Source: Halomonas sp. 1513
GTDB taxonomy: Bacteria > Pseudomonadota > Gammaproteobacteria > Pseudomonadales > Halomonadaceae
Length of the DNA stretch: 64,000 nt
NCBI GenBank assembly: GCA_001971685.1
Contig: CP019326.1
Location: 558,001 to 622,000, forward strand
Direction of reading: 5' to 3'
Part shown: one piece after another, positions 35,428 through 46,765 of the stretch
How the letters are laid out: every line of letters begins with the position of its first letter
Numbering within the stretch: the stretch's first letter is position 1
The notes under the pieces: generated by a model
Database searches by the model: none
Seen by the model: only the letters and a program-made list of their open reading frames with translations
Told to the model about the DNA's origin: nothing
Made by a program: the position numbers and the translations under genes

Positions 35428-35470
35428 AGCGCTTGCACCACAACAGCAAACACGTTAACAAGGAAGAAAC

Positions 35471-35560
35471 ATGATGAAGGTCAGGGATAGACGCAGGGCA
35501 TTTGCACTAGGCGCCACCACTTGGCATTTATCATTCACCAAGTGTGATAGACAAGCTTGA
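35471..35560 (+). CDS. Possible 29-residue basic peptide upstream of zipA
   Basis: AGGAAG lies just before ATGATG, opening a 29-codon frame (MMKVRDRRRAFALGATTWHL...) ending TGA at 35558-35560. It is arginine-rich at the N-terminus, followed by a mildly hydrophobic stretch. No family is recognised. The RBS is good, but such short frames arise easily; it may be a leader or chance. Confidence 0.25.
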   Translation: MMKVRDRRRAFALGATTWHLSFTKCDRQA

Positions 35561-35565
35561 CATTC

Positions 35566-35586
35566 AAAAAAAGTGGCCCTTTTTTT
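35566..35586. terminator. Probable terminator after smc
   Basis: An A7-G arm faces C-T7 around a short GC loop, giving a hairpin with a T-run in both directions. It lies 138 nt after smc and 70 nt before zipA. An additional inverted repeat CACTTGG/CCAAGTG lies just upstream (35518-35544). Confidence 0.45.
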
Positions 35587-35656
35587 GGTAATCGCGCTAT
35601 GCTGGTGACGAACAACTTATCAGGCATGGCGCCTTAGCAAACAGGCAAGATGACCC

Positions 35657-37459
35657 ATGGAACTAAGAGAGTGGCTGATCATCCTGGGGCTGGCCCTGGT
35701 GACCATCATCGTCGTAGACGGTGTGCGTCGCCTGCAGCGTCAGCGTCGCGTGCCCAGACTGGACCGGGTCGACACACGATCCAACGGATCCAATCGGGTA
35801 GACATGGACCTCGACGACGAGGCCAAGGCGGCCGAGATCAATTGGGAACTGCCTAACGGCGGTGCTCGGGTGATCCGCCCCGCTGAATCGGAGCAGGTGG
35901 CCCCCAAGCCCAAGCTCAAGCGACAGGAGCATCCTGGCGCCTCACGGGTATTGTCTGAGTGGCGAGACAAAGAGTGGCGGGACAAGACGCAGGACTCGAC
36001 CAGCGCGTCTGCCTCCGGCGGCGCGGCGCCTCAGCGCCAGTCGGCCGAGCCCGCCCGCGCCGCAACGCCTCAGTCGCCTGACAGCGTACCTGCCTCGGCC
36101 GCTTCCCCGCGTGAAGCGGCCGCGCCTGCTGCTGCAGCCGCTAGCGAGACAGCGCCCCGCGCCGAGCCGGCACACGACGTGGGCGCCGACGAACGCCTGC
36201 AGGCGGAGCCGCCGGCCGACGCCACGCCTCGTGCCAGCCAGCCGCAAGCTGCGACTGATGCAGCGCCGGCGCCTGCCGTCAGCGAAACACCTGAGCCGGC
36301 CGTCAGTGAAACGCCCGAGGTTGCAGCCCAGGCTGAAGCTCCGCGGGCCGAGGAGCCGGCACGTACCGAACCCACGCTCTCGGCGCTGGATGCCGACGAG
36401 ACGCCCCAGGCCGCCGCCGAACCGCTGGCTGCCGACCCCGACGATCACGACGAGCACCACGACGCCGAGCGCTATCGGCTGGTCGACCTCGAGGGCATGA
36501 CCGACTCGTTCAAGGAGCGCTCGACCAAGGTCGGCGCGTCCATGCAGCGCTTCGGCTCCTCGATGAAGCAGAACCTTGCCGCGCGCAAGGAGCAGCGCAA
36601 GAAGGACAAGCTCGAGAAGGCGCGTCTCAAGGCCGAGAAGCAGGCCCGTGAGGCCAGCCGCCGCAAGCAGGCCGAAGCCGAACAAGCCGCCAAGCTGGCC
36701 GCCCAGCGCGAGCAGGAAGCCGCTCGCCAGGCCGAGCGTCGCGAGCAGCAGGTGCTCGATGCCCAGGCCATCAGCGCCCAGGACCAGGACGACCCGCTGT
36801 TCGCCCCGAGTCGCCTGCATCATGTCGACAGCCGCTACGCCGAGCCGAGCTTCGACGAAGCCGCCGCCGCCAGGGTGCAGCGTCCGGTTGACGACTCGGC
36901 CTACGAGTCGCGTCCCGCCGCCGAGCGTGAGCCGGTGGTCACGTCGCATCCGGTGGTCGAGAAGGCGCTGCGCCACGACATCAACGTCGAGCACGCCCGC
37001 GATACCCTGAGCCATGCCGAAGAGGTCATCGTCATCAGCGTGATGTCGCGCGATGCAGAGGGCTTCAGCGGCTCGGCGCTGCTCGACCTGATGCTGGCCT
37101 GCGGCCTTCGCTACAGCAGCGACATGGGGATCTTCAACCGCTTCGAGACCGAAGACAGCGAAAGCGAACTGCAGTTCTCGATGGTCAACGTGGTCAAGCC
37201 GGGCACCTTCCCGCTCGATTCCATGGACGAGTTCCGCACTCCCGGGGTGACGCTGCTGATGCCGCTGCCCGGGGCGGTCGACACCGCCGCCGCCTTCGAG
37301 GCGATGGTCGAGACCGCCATGGTCATCGTGCGCCACCTCGGTGGCGAGCTGAAGGACGAAAATCGCAGCGTGATGACCGCCCAGACCGTCGAGTTCGCCC
37401 GTCAGCGGGTCCAGGAGTTCGAGCGCCGCCACCGGCTGCATCGCTACCAGGCCAACTAG
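35657..37459 (+). CDS. zipA: Cell division protein ZipA
   Basis: Inner-membrane protein that tethers FtsZ filaments at the division site. The N-terminal anchor helix is ~residues 6-21 (WLIILGLALVTIIVVDG), followed by a very long Pro/Ala/Glu-rich linker (~100-275) and a charged coiled-coil segment rich in K/E/A/Q (~300-375). The C-terminal FtsZ-binding domain is ~460-600 (EEVIVISVMSRDAEGFSG, LDLMLACGLRYSSDMGIFNR). At 600 aa it is nearly twice the E. coli length (328); the extra length is all linker. Confidence 0.92.
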   Translation: MELREWLIILGLALVTIIVVDGVRRLQRQRRVPRLDRVDTRSNGSNRVDMDLDDEAKAAEINWELPNGGARVIRPAESEQVAPKPKLKRQEHPGASRVLSEWRDKEWRDKTQDSTSASASGGAAPQRQSAEPARAATPQSPDSVPASAASPREAAAPAAAAASETAPRAEPAHDVGADERLQAEPPADATPRASQPQAATDAAPAPAVSETPEPAVSETPEVAAQAEAPRAEEPARTEPTLSALDADETPQAAAEPLAADPDDHDEHHDAERYRLVDLEGMTDSFKERSTKVGASMQRFGSSMKQNLAARKEQRKKDKLEKARLKAEKQAREASRRKQAEAEQAAKLAAQREQEAARQAERREQQVLDAQAISAQDQDDPLFAPSRLHHVDSRYAEPSFDEAAAARVQRPVDDSAYESRPAAEREPVVTSHPVVEKALRHDINVEHARDTLSHAEEVIVISVMSRDAEGFSGSALLDLMLACGLRYSSDMGIFNRFETEDSESELQFSMVNVVKPGTFPLDSMDEFRTPGVTLLMPLPGAVDTAAAFEAMVETAMVIVRHLGGELKDENRSVMTAQTVEFARQRVQEFERRHRLHRYQAN

Positions 37460-37514
37460 CGCCTCCTCGTAGGCCTGTCGACGGATCAGTCCCTAACTGC
37501 GATAGCGCCCCGCC

Positions 37515-37547
37515 AACAACCCCCGGTAACTCCCACCGGGGGTTGTT
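37515..37547 (+). terminator. Terminator hairpin after zipA
   Basis: AACAACCCCCGGT / ACCGGGGGTTGTT, a 13-bp perfect stem with a 7-nt loop, 56 nt after zipA. The tail GCTTTGGT is only mildly T-rich. It lies upstream of ligA, which needs its own promoter or readthrough. Confidence 0.65.
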
Positions 37548-37557
37548 GCTTTGGTAA

Positions 37558-39952
<2,395 letters not shown>

Positions 39953-39956
<4 letters not shown>

Positions 39957-41977
39957 TGCTCGCCTCGAATCAGCTCGCGGATCAACCGCCGCCCCGGGTG
40001 CAGCTGGTCGGCCAGCGCCGCGGGCAGCGGTAGCGGCTCGTCGCAGATCCTCGAGGCGATCAGCTCGGCGCACAGCGGCGCGCTGGCCAGCCCCCGCGAA
40101 CCGTGGGCGGCGCTGATCCACAGCCCGGCATGATGCGCCCCCGGCGTGGCGGGAATGCGCTTGGCATCCTTGGCCAGGGCGGCGTAGTCGCGCCGCCAGG
40201 CCTCGGCATCCGGCACCGGCCCGGCGTAGGGAAGCTTGTCGGGGCTCGCCGCACGCACCGCGGCACGGCCGCCCATGCGCGCCGGGTCGAGGTCGACGCC
40301 GGCCTCGCGCAGCGCCTCGAGGTAGCCGGGGAGGGTGCGTGCCAGTTCGGCCAGGTTGGCGGCGTGGTCCGCCTCGCGCATCTCGTCGCCCTGGTCATGG
40401 GGCGCGAAGGTGGCGCCGAAGGTCAGTCGGCCGTCGCAGGGCGGCGGCACATAGCCGCCGGCGCAGATCACGCGGCTCGGCGCAGGCGCCCCCGGCGGCA
40501 GCGCCACCTGGCTGATCTGGCCGCGGATCGGCTGCAGCGGCAGGTCGGCGGTCTGGGCGAAGCGGTTGGCCAACTGGGCGGTGGCGATCACCACCTGGTC
40601 GGCGTCGAGCGAGGCGCCGTCGGCCAGCGCCAGGCGCCAGCCGTCGGCCTGCGGCGTAACTGACTCCACCTCACCGTGCTGAACGCTCACCCCCCGGGTG
40701 GCGGCGAGGCGCTGGCACAGCGCCTGGGGCCGCACCCAGCCGGCGGCGGGGTAATCCAGCGCTCGCTCGGCGGCGAACAGTGCGGCCGGCAGCCCGCCGC
40801 GCTCGGCCAGTGAGTCGCCGTCCACTCCCTCCACCACCGTTGCTGGCAGCCCGTACTGGGTGAGAAAGCGTGCCTGGCGCTCGGCCTCGCGGGGCTCATT
40901 GGCCAGTTGCAGCACGCCGCTGGCCTGCCACAGCGCGCCCTCTGGGTCGAGCGCCTCGAGCCAGCGCCGGCTGTGCAATAGCCCGGCCAGGTAGACCCGG
41001 CTATGCGCGTTGGGCGCCACCGCCAGCTTGATATACAGCGCCCCCTGGGCGTTGCCCGAGGCGCCGGCGCCCGGCGCCTCGCGGTCGAGCAGGGTGACCC
41101 TCACGCCGCGCCTGGCGAGTGCGTGGGCCACGCTGGCACCGGCCAGCCCGGCGCCGATCACCGCGACGTGGCGCGCCGGACGCGGCAATGGGGTGCTAAA
41201 CCAGGGGGTGGCATGGCGCGCGGTATCGTCGGCAGGCACGGCGATCTCGCCGGCCAGCATCTCGCGCTTGCGGCCGAAGCCGGGCACCTTGCGCCAGGCG
41301 AAGCCGGCGGCCTTGAGCCCGCGCTTGACCACCCCGGCGCAGGTGAAGGTGGCGAAGGTGGCGCCGGGGCGGCTGTGGCTCGCCATGGCCTCGAACAGCG
41401 CCGGCTGCCACATCTGGGGATTCTTCGACGGCGCGAAGCCGTCGAGGAACCAGGCGTCGACGCCGCCGTCGAGGGCCGCCAGGCACTCGGCGCTGTCGCC
41501 GAAGTGCAGGTCCAGGGTCACCCGTGGGTCGAGCCACAGGCGGTGCACGCCGGCCACCGGCTCGGGCCACTGGGCGACCAGGCGGGCAGCGGCGTCGGCG
41601 AGCTCGGGCCAGGCGGCCAGCGCCCGGGCCAGGTCGTCGCGGGTCAGCGGGTACTTCTCGGTGGAGACCAGGTGCAAGCGTGCGCTGGCCGGCGCATGCT
41701 GCATGAAACAGGCCCAGGCGCAGAGCAGGTTGAGCCCGGTGCCGCAGCCGGTCTCGCCGATCACGAAGGGCCGCGCCTCGCGCCACTCGCGAAAGCGCCG
41801 CGGCAGGTCGTTGCCGTCGATGAACACGTGCTGGGTCTCGGCGCGGCCGTCCTGGCGCGAGAAGTAGACGTCGCCGAAGGCCAGCGAATGGGGCGTCTCC
41901 AGGTCGCCGTCGTCGCGCTGCCAGTCGAGGCGGGCGGTTTCCAGTGCCGCGAGGCTATCGCGGTGGCGGTCGGCCAA
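39953..41977 (-). CDS. mnmC: tRNA 5-methylaminomethyl-2-thiouridine bifunctional enzyme MnmC
   Basis: 674 aa, completing mnm5s2U at the wobble position. The N-terminal MnmD methyltransferase domain (to ~245) has the SAM motif GETGCGTGLNLL and DAWFLDGFAPSKNP. The C-terminal FAD-dependent oxidoreductase starts with VIGAGLAGASVAHALARRG (~273-291), with GASGNAQGALYIKL after it. Length is as in E. coli (668). Confidence 0.95.
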
Positions 41978-42146
41978 TGGCAGGCTCCCCAGGCAATCGG
42001 TTGGTCAAAAATTGAGCAGTCTGCGCCGAGCGGCGTCTCATCGTGCTTGCCAAAAGGCGTCCGCGGGCTACTAACAGGGTTTTCCACAGACAGTGTGCAT
42101 AGTCCGGCTGTGGAAAACCTAAGGCTTGTTGCCTGGCGTGTCGTCG

Positions 42147-42446
42147 TTAAGGCAGGACTTTCTTGAACGGCTTGACCGTGACCTTGGCGTAGACCCCGGC
42201 GATCACGTAGGGGTCGGCGTCGGCCCAGGACTGGGCGGCGCTCAGGTCGTCGAACTCGGCCACCACCAGGCTGCCGCTGAAACCGGCATCGCCGGGGTTG
42301 TCGCTGTCCACCGCCGGATGCGGCCCGGCGAGGATCAGGCGGCCCTCGTCGCGCAGCTTCTCGAGGCGGGCGAGATGGTCGGGACGAGCCGCCATGCGCC
42401 GCTCGAGGCTGTTCTTCACGTCTTCACTGATGATCGCATAGAGCAT
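42147..42446 (-). CDS. yciI: YciI family protein
   Basis: A 99-aa ferredoxin-like (Dabb-type) domain protein of unknown function. [28 protein letters not shown] (~1-28) and SFDD-like [26 protein letters not shown] match YciI. The start at 42446 is supported by GGAAG upstream. Divergent from the rnm homologue. Family members have an active-site His-Asp pair (H24 region here), but activity is unproven. Confidence 0.88.
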   Translation of the reverse strand: MLYAIISEDVKNSLERRMAARPDHLARLEKLRDEGRLILAGPHPAVDSDNPGDAGFSGSLVVAEFDDLSAAQSWADADPYVIAGVYAKVTVKPFKKVLP

Positions 42447-42534
42447 CTCAGGGCTTCCTTGAGTAGTGATTGACCCTCTGGCGCGCGGCGCGCACCATGG
42501 AACGCCTATTCTGACAAAGACGCCTGTCGGCGTC

Positions 42535-43434
42535 ATGCCAATGACTCAACTCGCTCCACTACCGGCTGCCCTCGAGGGCGTCGGCGGCATCGATCTGCAT
42601 ATGCACTCCACCGCCTCGGACGGCGCGCTGCCCCCCGCCGAGCTGGTGGCGCTGTGCCAAGCCCGCGGCCTGACGCGCCTGGCCCTGACCGACCACGACA
42701 CCGTGGCCGGCGTCGCCGAAGCCCAGCAAGCCGCCCAGGCGCTGGGCCTGCGCGTGCTGCCCGCCGCCGAGCTCTCGACCCAGTGGCGCGGCATGAACAT
42801 CCACGTGGTGGCGCTGCTGCCCCAGGGCGTACGCGGCAGTCTCGAGGCCGGGCTCGTTGCCCAGGCCGAGGCCCGCGAGGCGCGCGCCGAAGAGATCGCC
42901 CGGCGCCTCGAGAAGCTGGGGCTCGCCGATGCCCTGGCCCGCGCCCGCGAGCAGGCCGGCAGCCCGCGACCGCTGGGACGCCCCGACTTTGCCCGGGCGC
43001 TGGTGGCCGCCGGCCTTACGCCGGACATCAAGACCGCCTTCAAGAAGCATCTGGGCAGCGGCAAGCCCGGCGATGTAAAGGCCCACTGGCCGTTCATCCC
43101 CACCGCGGTGGAGTGGATCCGCGATGCCGGCGGCGTGGCCGTGCTGGCCCATCCGCTGCGCTACGGCACTACCCGGCGCAAGCGAGGCCTGCTGCTCGAC
43201 GACTTCACCGCTGCCGGCGGCGAGGCCGCCGAGCTGATCAGCGGCTACCAGAATGCCGACGCCACCCGCGATCTGGCCCGCCAGCTCGACGAGCGCGGGC
43301 TATACGCCTCGCTGGGCAGCGATTTTCACTTTCCCGGTGGCGCGCTGGCGCCGGGCAGCATGAGCCCTGCGCCGCGCAGCGCGGTGAGGCCTGTGTGGAT
43401 GCATCCGGCGCTGGCCGCCTTCGCCGCCGCCTAG
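42535..43434 (+). CDS. rnm: PHP-domain phosphoesterase, RNase AM/YciV family
   Basis: 299 aa. Metal-binding PHP motifs [15 protein letters not shown] (HxH near residues 21-23), [10 protein letters not shown] (~52-61), [16 protein letters not shown] (~203-213) and GSDFHFPGG (~261-269) are all intact. It matches E. coli Rnm (YciV/TrpH), a 5'-3' exoribonuclease that trims rRNA 5' ends and hydrolyses pAp. yciO follows, as in E. coli. The exact start is uncertain (42535 or 42541). Confidence 0.88.
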   Translation: MPMTQLAPLPAALEGVGGIDLHMHSTASDGALPPAELVALCQARGLTRLALTDHDTVAGVAEAQQAAQALGLRVLPAAELSTQWRGMNIHVVALLPQGVRGSLEAGLVAQAEAREARAEEIARRLEKLGLADALARAREQAGSPRPLGRPDFARALVAAGLTPDIKTAFKKHLGSGKPGDVKAHWPFIPTAVEWIRDAGGVAVLAHPLRYGTTRRKRGLLLDDFTAAGGEAAELISGYQNADATRDLARQLDERGLYASLGSDFHFPGGALAPGSMSPAPRSAVRPVWMHPALAAFAAA

Positions 43435-43491
43435 ATCGCCTTTCTCCCGCCGGCCGATTACGCTGAAACAAACGCGACAAGGAGTCATGCC

Positions 43492-44115
43492 ATGACCCAG
43501 TTCTTCCAGCTGCATCCCGACAACCCCCAGAAGCGCCTGATCGACCAGGCCCTGACGATCATTCGCCAGGGCGGGGTGGTGGCCTACCCCACCGACTCCG
43601 GCTACGCGCTGGGCTGCCACCTGGGTGACAAGAAGGCGATCGAGAAGATCAAGTGGCTGCGCTCGCTGGACGACAAGCACAACTTCACCCTGGTGTGCTC
43701 GGACCTGTCCGAGATTGGCACCTATGCCAAGGTCGACAACGCCGTGTTCCGCCTGCTCAAGACGCATACCCCGGGACCCTATACCTTCATCCTCAATGCC
43801 ACCTCGGAGGTGCCGCGGCTACTGCTGCACCCCAAGCGTCGCTCGATCGGCGTACGCGTGCCGGACCACCGCATCACCCTCGCGCTGCTCAAGGCGCTGG
43901 GTGAGCCGCTGATGAGCGTGACGCTGATCCCGGTCGGCGAGGAGCTGCCGATGACCGATCCCGAGGAGATTCGCGAGCGCTTCGGCGCCCACCTCGACCT
44001 GATCATCGATGGCGGCGCCTGCCACCTGGAGCCGACCACGGTAGTCGACCTGCGCGACCTGCCGCCGGTGATCGTGCGCGAAGGGCGCGGCGACCCGGCA
44101 CCCTTCCAGGTCTGA
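43492..44115 (+). CDS. yciO: YciO/TsaC-family threonylcarbamoyl-AMP synthase-like protein
   Basis: 207-aa Sua5/YciO/YrdC-fold protein. QGGVVAYPTDSGYALGCHLG (~25-44), KWLRSLDDKHNFTLVCSDLSEI, PGPYTFILNAT and KRRSIGVRVPDH (~115-126) follow YciO more closely than TsaC. Good RBS (ACAAGGAG). Likely TC-AMP synthase-like; its physiological role is not settled in the family. Confidence 0.9.
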   Translation: MTQFFQLHPDNPQKRLIDQALTIIRQGGVVAYPTDSGYALGCHLGDKKAIEKIKWLRSLDDKHNFTLVCSDLSEIGTYAKVDNAVFRLLKTHTPGPYTFILNATSEVPRLLLHPKRRSIGVRVPDHRITLALLKALGEPLMSVTLIPVGEELPMTDPEEIRERFGAHLDLIIDGGACHLEPTTVVDLRDLPPVIVREGRGDPAPFQV

Positions 44116-44133
44116 GCAAGCCCCCGTGCGCCC

Positions 44134-45030
44134 TCACGCCCTATCGCTGGAGGGGGCGTCGTCGCTGTCTTGCTGCTCGGCGTTGGGGTCGGGGGTCTCC
44201 TCGTCGAGCCAGGTGCCGCAGCGCAGGCAGTAGCGGGCGCGCAGCTCGTGGCGGTCGTGGCCGCAGCCCGGGCAGGCCTCGTCGGAGTAGCGGTCGGCGC
44301 GGATCGAGCGAATCACCTGGGCGGAGAATACCCCGGTGGGTACTGCGATGATCGAATAGCCGGTGAGCATGAGCATGACCGTGATTGCCTGGCCCAGCGG
44401 CGTGGCCGGCACGATATCGCCGTAGCCCACCGTGGTCAGGCTGACGATGGCCCAGTAGATGGCGGTAGGGATGCTGGTAAAGCCTGCCTCGGCGGACTCG
44501 ATCACATACATCACCGAGGCGAAGATGGTGACCAGCATGAAGATGCTGAACAGGAACAGGAAGATCGGACGCGTGCTGCGCTTGAGGGCATCCAGCAGCA
44601 GCTGCGCTTCACCGACGAACTGCATCAGCCGCAGCACGCGGAAAATGCGCAGTACGCGCAGCAGGCGCAAGATCACCAGGGTCTGGGCGCCAGGGATCAG
44701 CAGCATCAGCCAGGTCGGCAGGATCGCCACGATGTCGATCACGCCATAGAAACTGCGCAAGTAGCGCAACGGTTTTTCGAGAATATAGATGCGTATCAGG
44801 AGTTCGACGGTGAAGGCGATGGTAAAGCCCCACTCCAGCCAGTAGAACCATTCGCCATATGCTGCGCTGTATGACTCAACGGTATCGAGCATGATGATCA
44901 GCACGCTGGCCAGGATGGCGACGATCAAGGCGATATCGAAGCCCTTGGCCAGCGGCGTGTCCGACTCGAAGATGATCTGAAACAGGCGGGTGCGAAGGCC
45001 TTCGCCGCCAGGCTTGAGGGCAGGGTCCAT
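44134..45030 (-). CDS. Six-helix voltage-gated-like potassium channel with C-terminal zinc ribbon
   Basis: 298 aa. Six transmembrane helices, with an S4-like arginine-rich segment LVILRLLRVLRIFRVLRLMQ (~119-138) and the K+ selectivity filter TTVGYGDIVP (~195-204). After S6 comes a cytoplasmic tail with a double CxxC zinc ribbon (CPGCGHDRH...YCLRCGTW, ~251-273) and an acidic terminus. It belongs to the bacterial Kv/ion_trans group; the ribbon is an uncommon addition. Adjacent to the CYTH gene (17-nt gap), probably co-transcribed. Confidence 0.87.
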   Translation of the reverse strand: MDPALKPGGEGLRTRLFQIIFESDTPLAKGFDIALIVAILASVLIIMLDTVESYSAAYGEWFYWLEWGFTIAFTVELLIRIYILEKPLRYLRSFYGVIDIVAILPTWLMLLIPGAQTLVILRLLRVLRIFRVLRLMQFVGEAQLLLDALKRSTRPIFLFLFSIFMLVTIFASVMYVIESAEAGFTSIPTAIYWAIVSLTTVGYGDIVPATPLGQAITVMLMLTGYSIIAVPTGVFSAQVIRSIRADRYSDEACPGCGHDRHELRARYCLRCGTWLDEETPDPNAEQQDSDDAPSSDRA

Positions 45031-45047
45031 GGGATCCTCCTGATCCG

Positions 45048-45908
45048 TCAGTCGGCGAGTCGCCGGGCCAGGGCGAGTGCCGCCCGGCCGCCGGTGAGGT
45101 CGAGCCGACCGCGCGCGTCGAGGCCTGCGGCGGTACGCCGGGCCAGCGCTTGAGTGTCGCGATCAACGGCGTTGACCGCAAGTCTGGCCAGCGCCGCCTG
45201 GGCGGCCTCGTGGAACATCGAGCGGCCACTGTCGTGATAGGCATCGAGCGCCGCCATGGCGAGGTCGAAACTGGCCCGCGGCTCCCCGTCCTCTTCGGGC
45301 AGCGCCCACTGGCCGGCACCCAGCGCCGCGCCGCGGGCCGCCTTGCTGGCCTGGGCCGGGCGCAGTGCGACCCGCTCGGCCAGGGTCTCGGCCAGCTGCC
45401 ACAGCGTATCCACCTCGCCGGCCTTGAGCTCGAGTTCCAGTTCGCAGATCTCGGCACGCCGCCCGTTGGCGACGATCTCGCCCTCGTCCACGGCCAGCTC
45501 GATACGGCTGCCGTGGTGCTCCAACTGCCAGGTGCGGCGCTGGAAGTCGGTGCGAAAGGCCGCTGCCAGGCTGTCGAGGGTGGCGCGATCCAGGTCGCGC
45601 ATCGGCGGCAGGTCGGCGAGTCCGTCCAGGTCCAGCGCCGGGCCGTCGATCGGCCACTCCCACTCGCCGCGCAGGGAGAGCCCGCCGCTGCCGGCGCCGC
45701 TGGTCTTGAGCGTCTGCAGGCAGCGCCCGCCGACCTGGCGGATGCGCAGCGCCACCCGGGCACGCTCCAGGGCGCCATCGGGGGTGTCGAAGTAGGTATT
45801 GATCAGGTGGATGGGGGGCTCGGCGCCGTCGGCCAGCAGTGGCAGGCCCGGCAGTGCGGCGATGCCGTCACCCTCGACGGCGAGCTTGAGCTCGATTTCC
45901 TGGCTCAT
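45048..45908 (-). CDS. CYTH-domain protein (inorganic triphosphatase-like, YgiF N-terminal type)
   Basis: 286 aa. It begins MSQEIELKLAV with the CYTH ExExK motif. Acidic and basic beta strands continue to ~200 (LINTYFDTPDGALERARVALRIR, ELELELKAGE), which is the triphosphate tunnel fold. E. coli YgiF (433 aa) has a full CHAD domain after this; here only ~80 residues resembling the start of CHAD remain. The upstream codon choice at 45929 lacks support. Likely hydrolyses tripolyphosphate or a related triphosphate. Confidence 0.82.
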   Translation of the reverse strand: MSQEIELKLAVEGDGIAALPGLPLLADGAEPPIHLINTYFDTPDGALERARVALRIRQVGGRCLQTLKTSGAGSGGLSLRGEWEWPIDGPALDLDGLADLPPMRDLDRATLDSLAAAFRTDFQRRTWQLEHHGSRIELAVDEGEIVANGRRAEICELELELKAGEVDTLWQLAETLAERVALRPAQASKAARGAALGAGQWALPEEDGEPRASFDLAMAALDAYHDSGRSMFHEAAQAALARLAVNAVDRDTQALARRTAAGLDARGRLDLTGGRAALALARRLAD

Positions 45909-46020
45909 CAACGAAGGCCCCCTTGGCACGGGTGAGATGGCAGTAAGATGAAATTTTCATGACGCTAAGGGTGGCAGTCTCTATACTGTCGCCGCCATTC
46001 CCAACTGCGCAAACCGCTCT

Positions 46021-46701
46021 ATGGTAACCACTAATCCGTTTTCGGCGATGTTTGGCCGTTCGCCATTCCAGCCGCTGCTGGCGCATATCGTCAAGGTCAA
46101 TGAGTGTGCCGACCAGCTGCTGCCGTTCTACGATGCGGCGCTGGCCGGCGACTGGGACGCCGCCGCCCGCCACCGCGAGGCGATCACCGACCTCGAGCAC
46201 CAGGCCGACGAGCTCAAGACCGAGCTGCGGCTCAACCTGCCAAACACCATGTTCCTGCCGGTATCGCGCTCCGACCTGCTCGATCTGATCAGCGTACAGG
46301 ACAAGATCGCCAACAAGGCCCGCGACATCACCGGCATCATGCTCGGGCGCTGCATGCGCATGCCGGAGCCGCTGGCCCAGCCGATGCGCGACTACCTGGT
46401 CACCGCGGTGGCCTCGGTGGCCCAGGCCCGCAAGGCCCTGGAGGAGCTCAAGGAGCTGCTCGAGTCGGGCTTCGGGCGCAACGTCAACGAGGTGATGCAG
46501 AACCTGATTCGTGACCTGCACGAACTCGAGCACCAGACCGACGACCAGCAGGTGGCGATCCGCCGTCAGCTGTTCGCGCTGGAGAGCGAGCTGCCGCCGG
46601 TGGACGTGATCTTCCTCTACAAGATCATCGACTGGATCGGCGAGCTTTCCGACCGCGCCGAGCGCGTCGGCAGCCGCCTGCAGATTCTCACCGCCCGCTG
46701 A
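46021..46701 (+). CDS. PhoU-like DUF47 protein (TIGR00153 family)
   Basis: 226-aa all-helical protein. NPFSAMFGRSPFQPLLAHIVKV at the start, the metal-binding ExxxD-type segments REAITDLEHQADELKTELRLNLPN (~57-80) and ELEHQTDDQQVAIRRQLFAL are typical of DUF47 proteins encoded next to Pit transporters. It probably regulates phosphate uptake by the downstream Pit protein (64-nt gap). A TATACT -10-like box lies at 45982, ~35 nt upstream. Confidence 0.88.
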   Translation: MVTTNPFSAMFGRSPFQPLLAHIVKVNECADQLLPFYDAALAGDWDAAARHREAITDLEHQADELKTELRLNLPNTMFLPVSRSDLLDLISVQDKIANKARDITGIMLGRCMRMPEPLAQPMRDYLVTAVASVAQARKALEELKELLESGFGRNVNEVMQNLIRDLHELEHQTDDQQVAIRRQLFALESELPPVDVIFLYKIIDWIGELSDRAERVGSRLQILTAR

Positions 46702-46765
46702 GGCCCATCACGCCGCCTCGGCGGTTGCCTCGTCCTGACCCGACACCCACATAGGACCCGACCCT

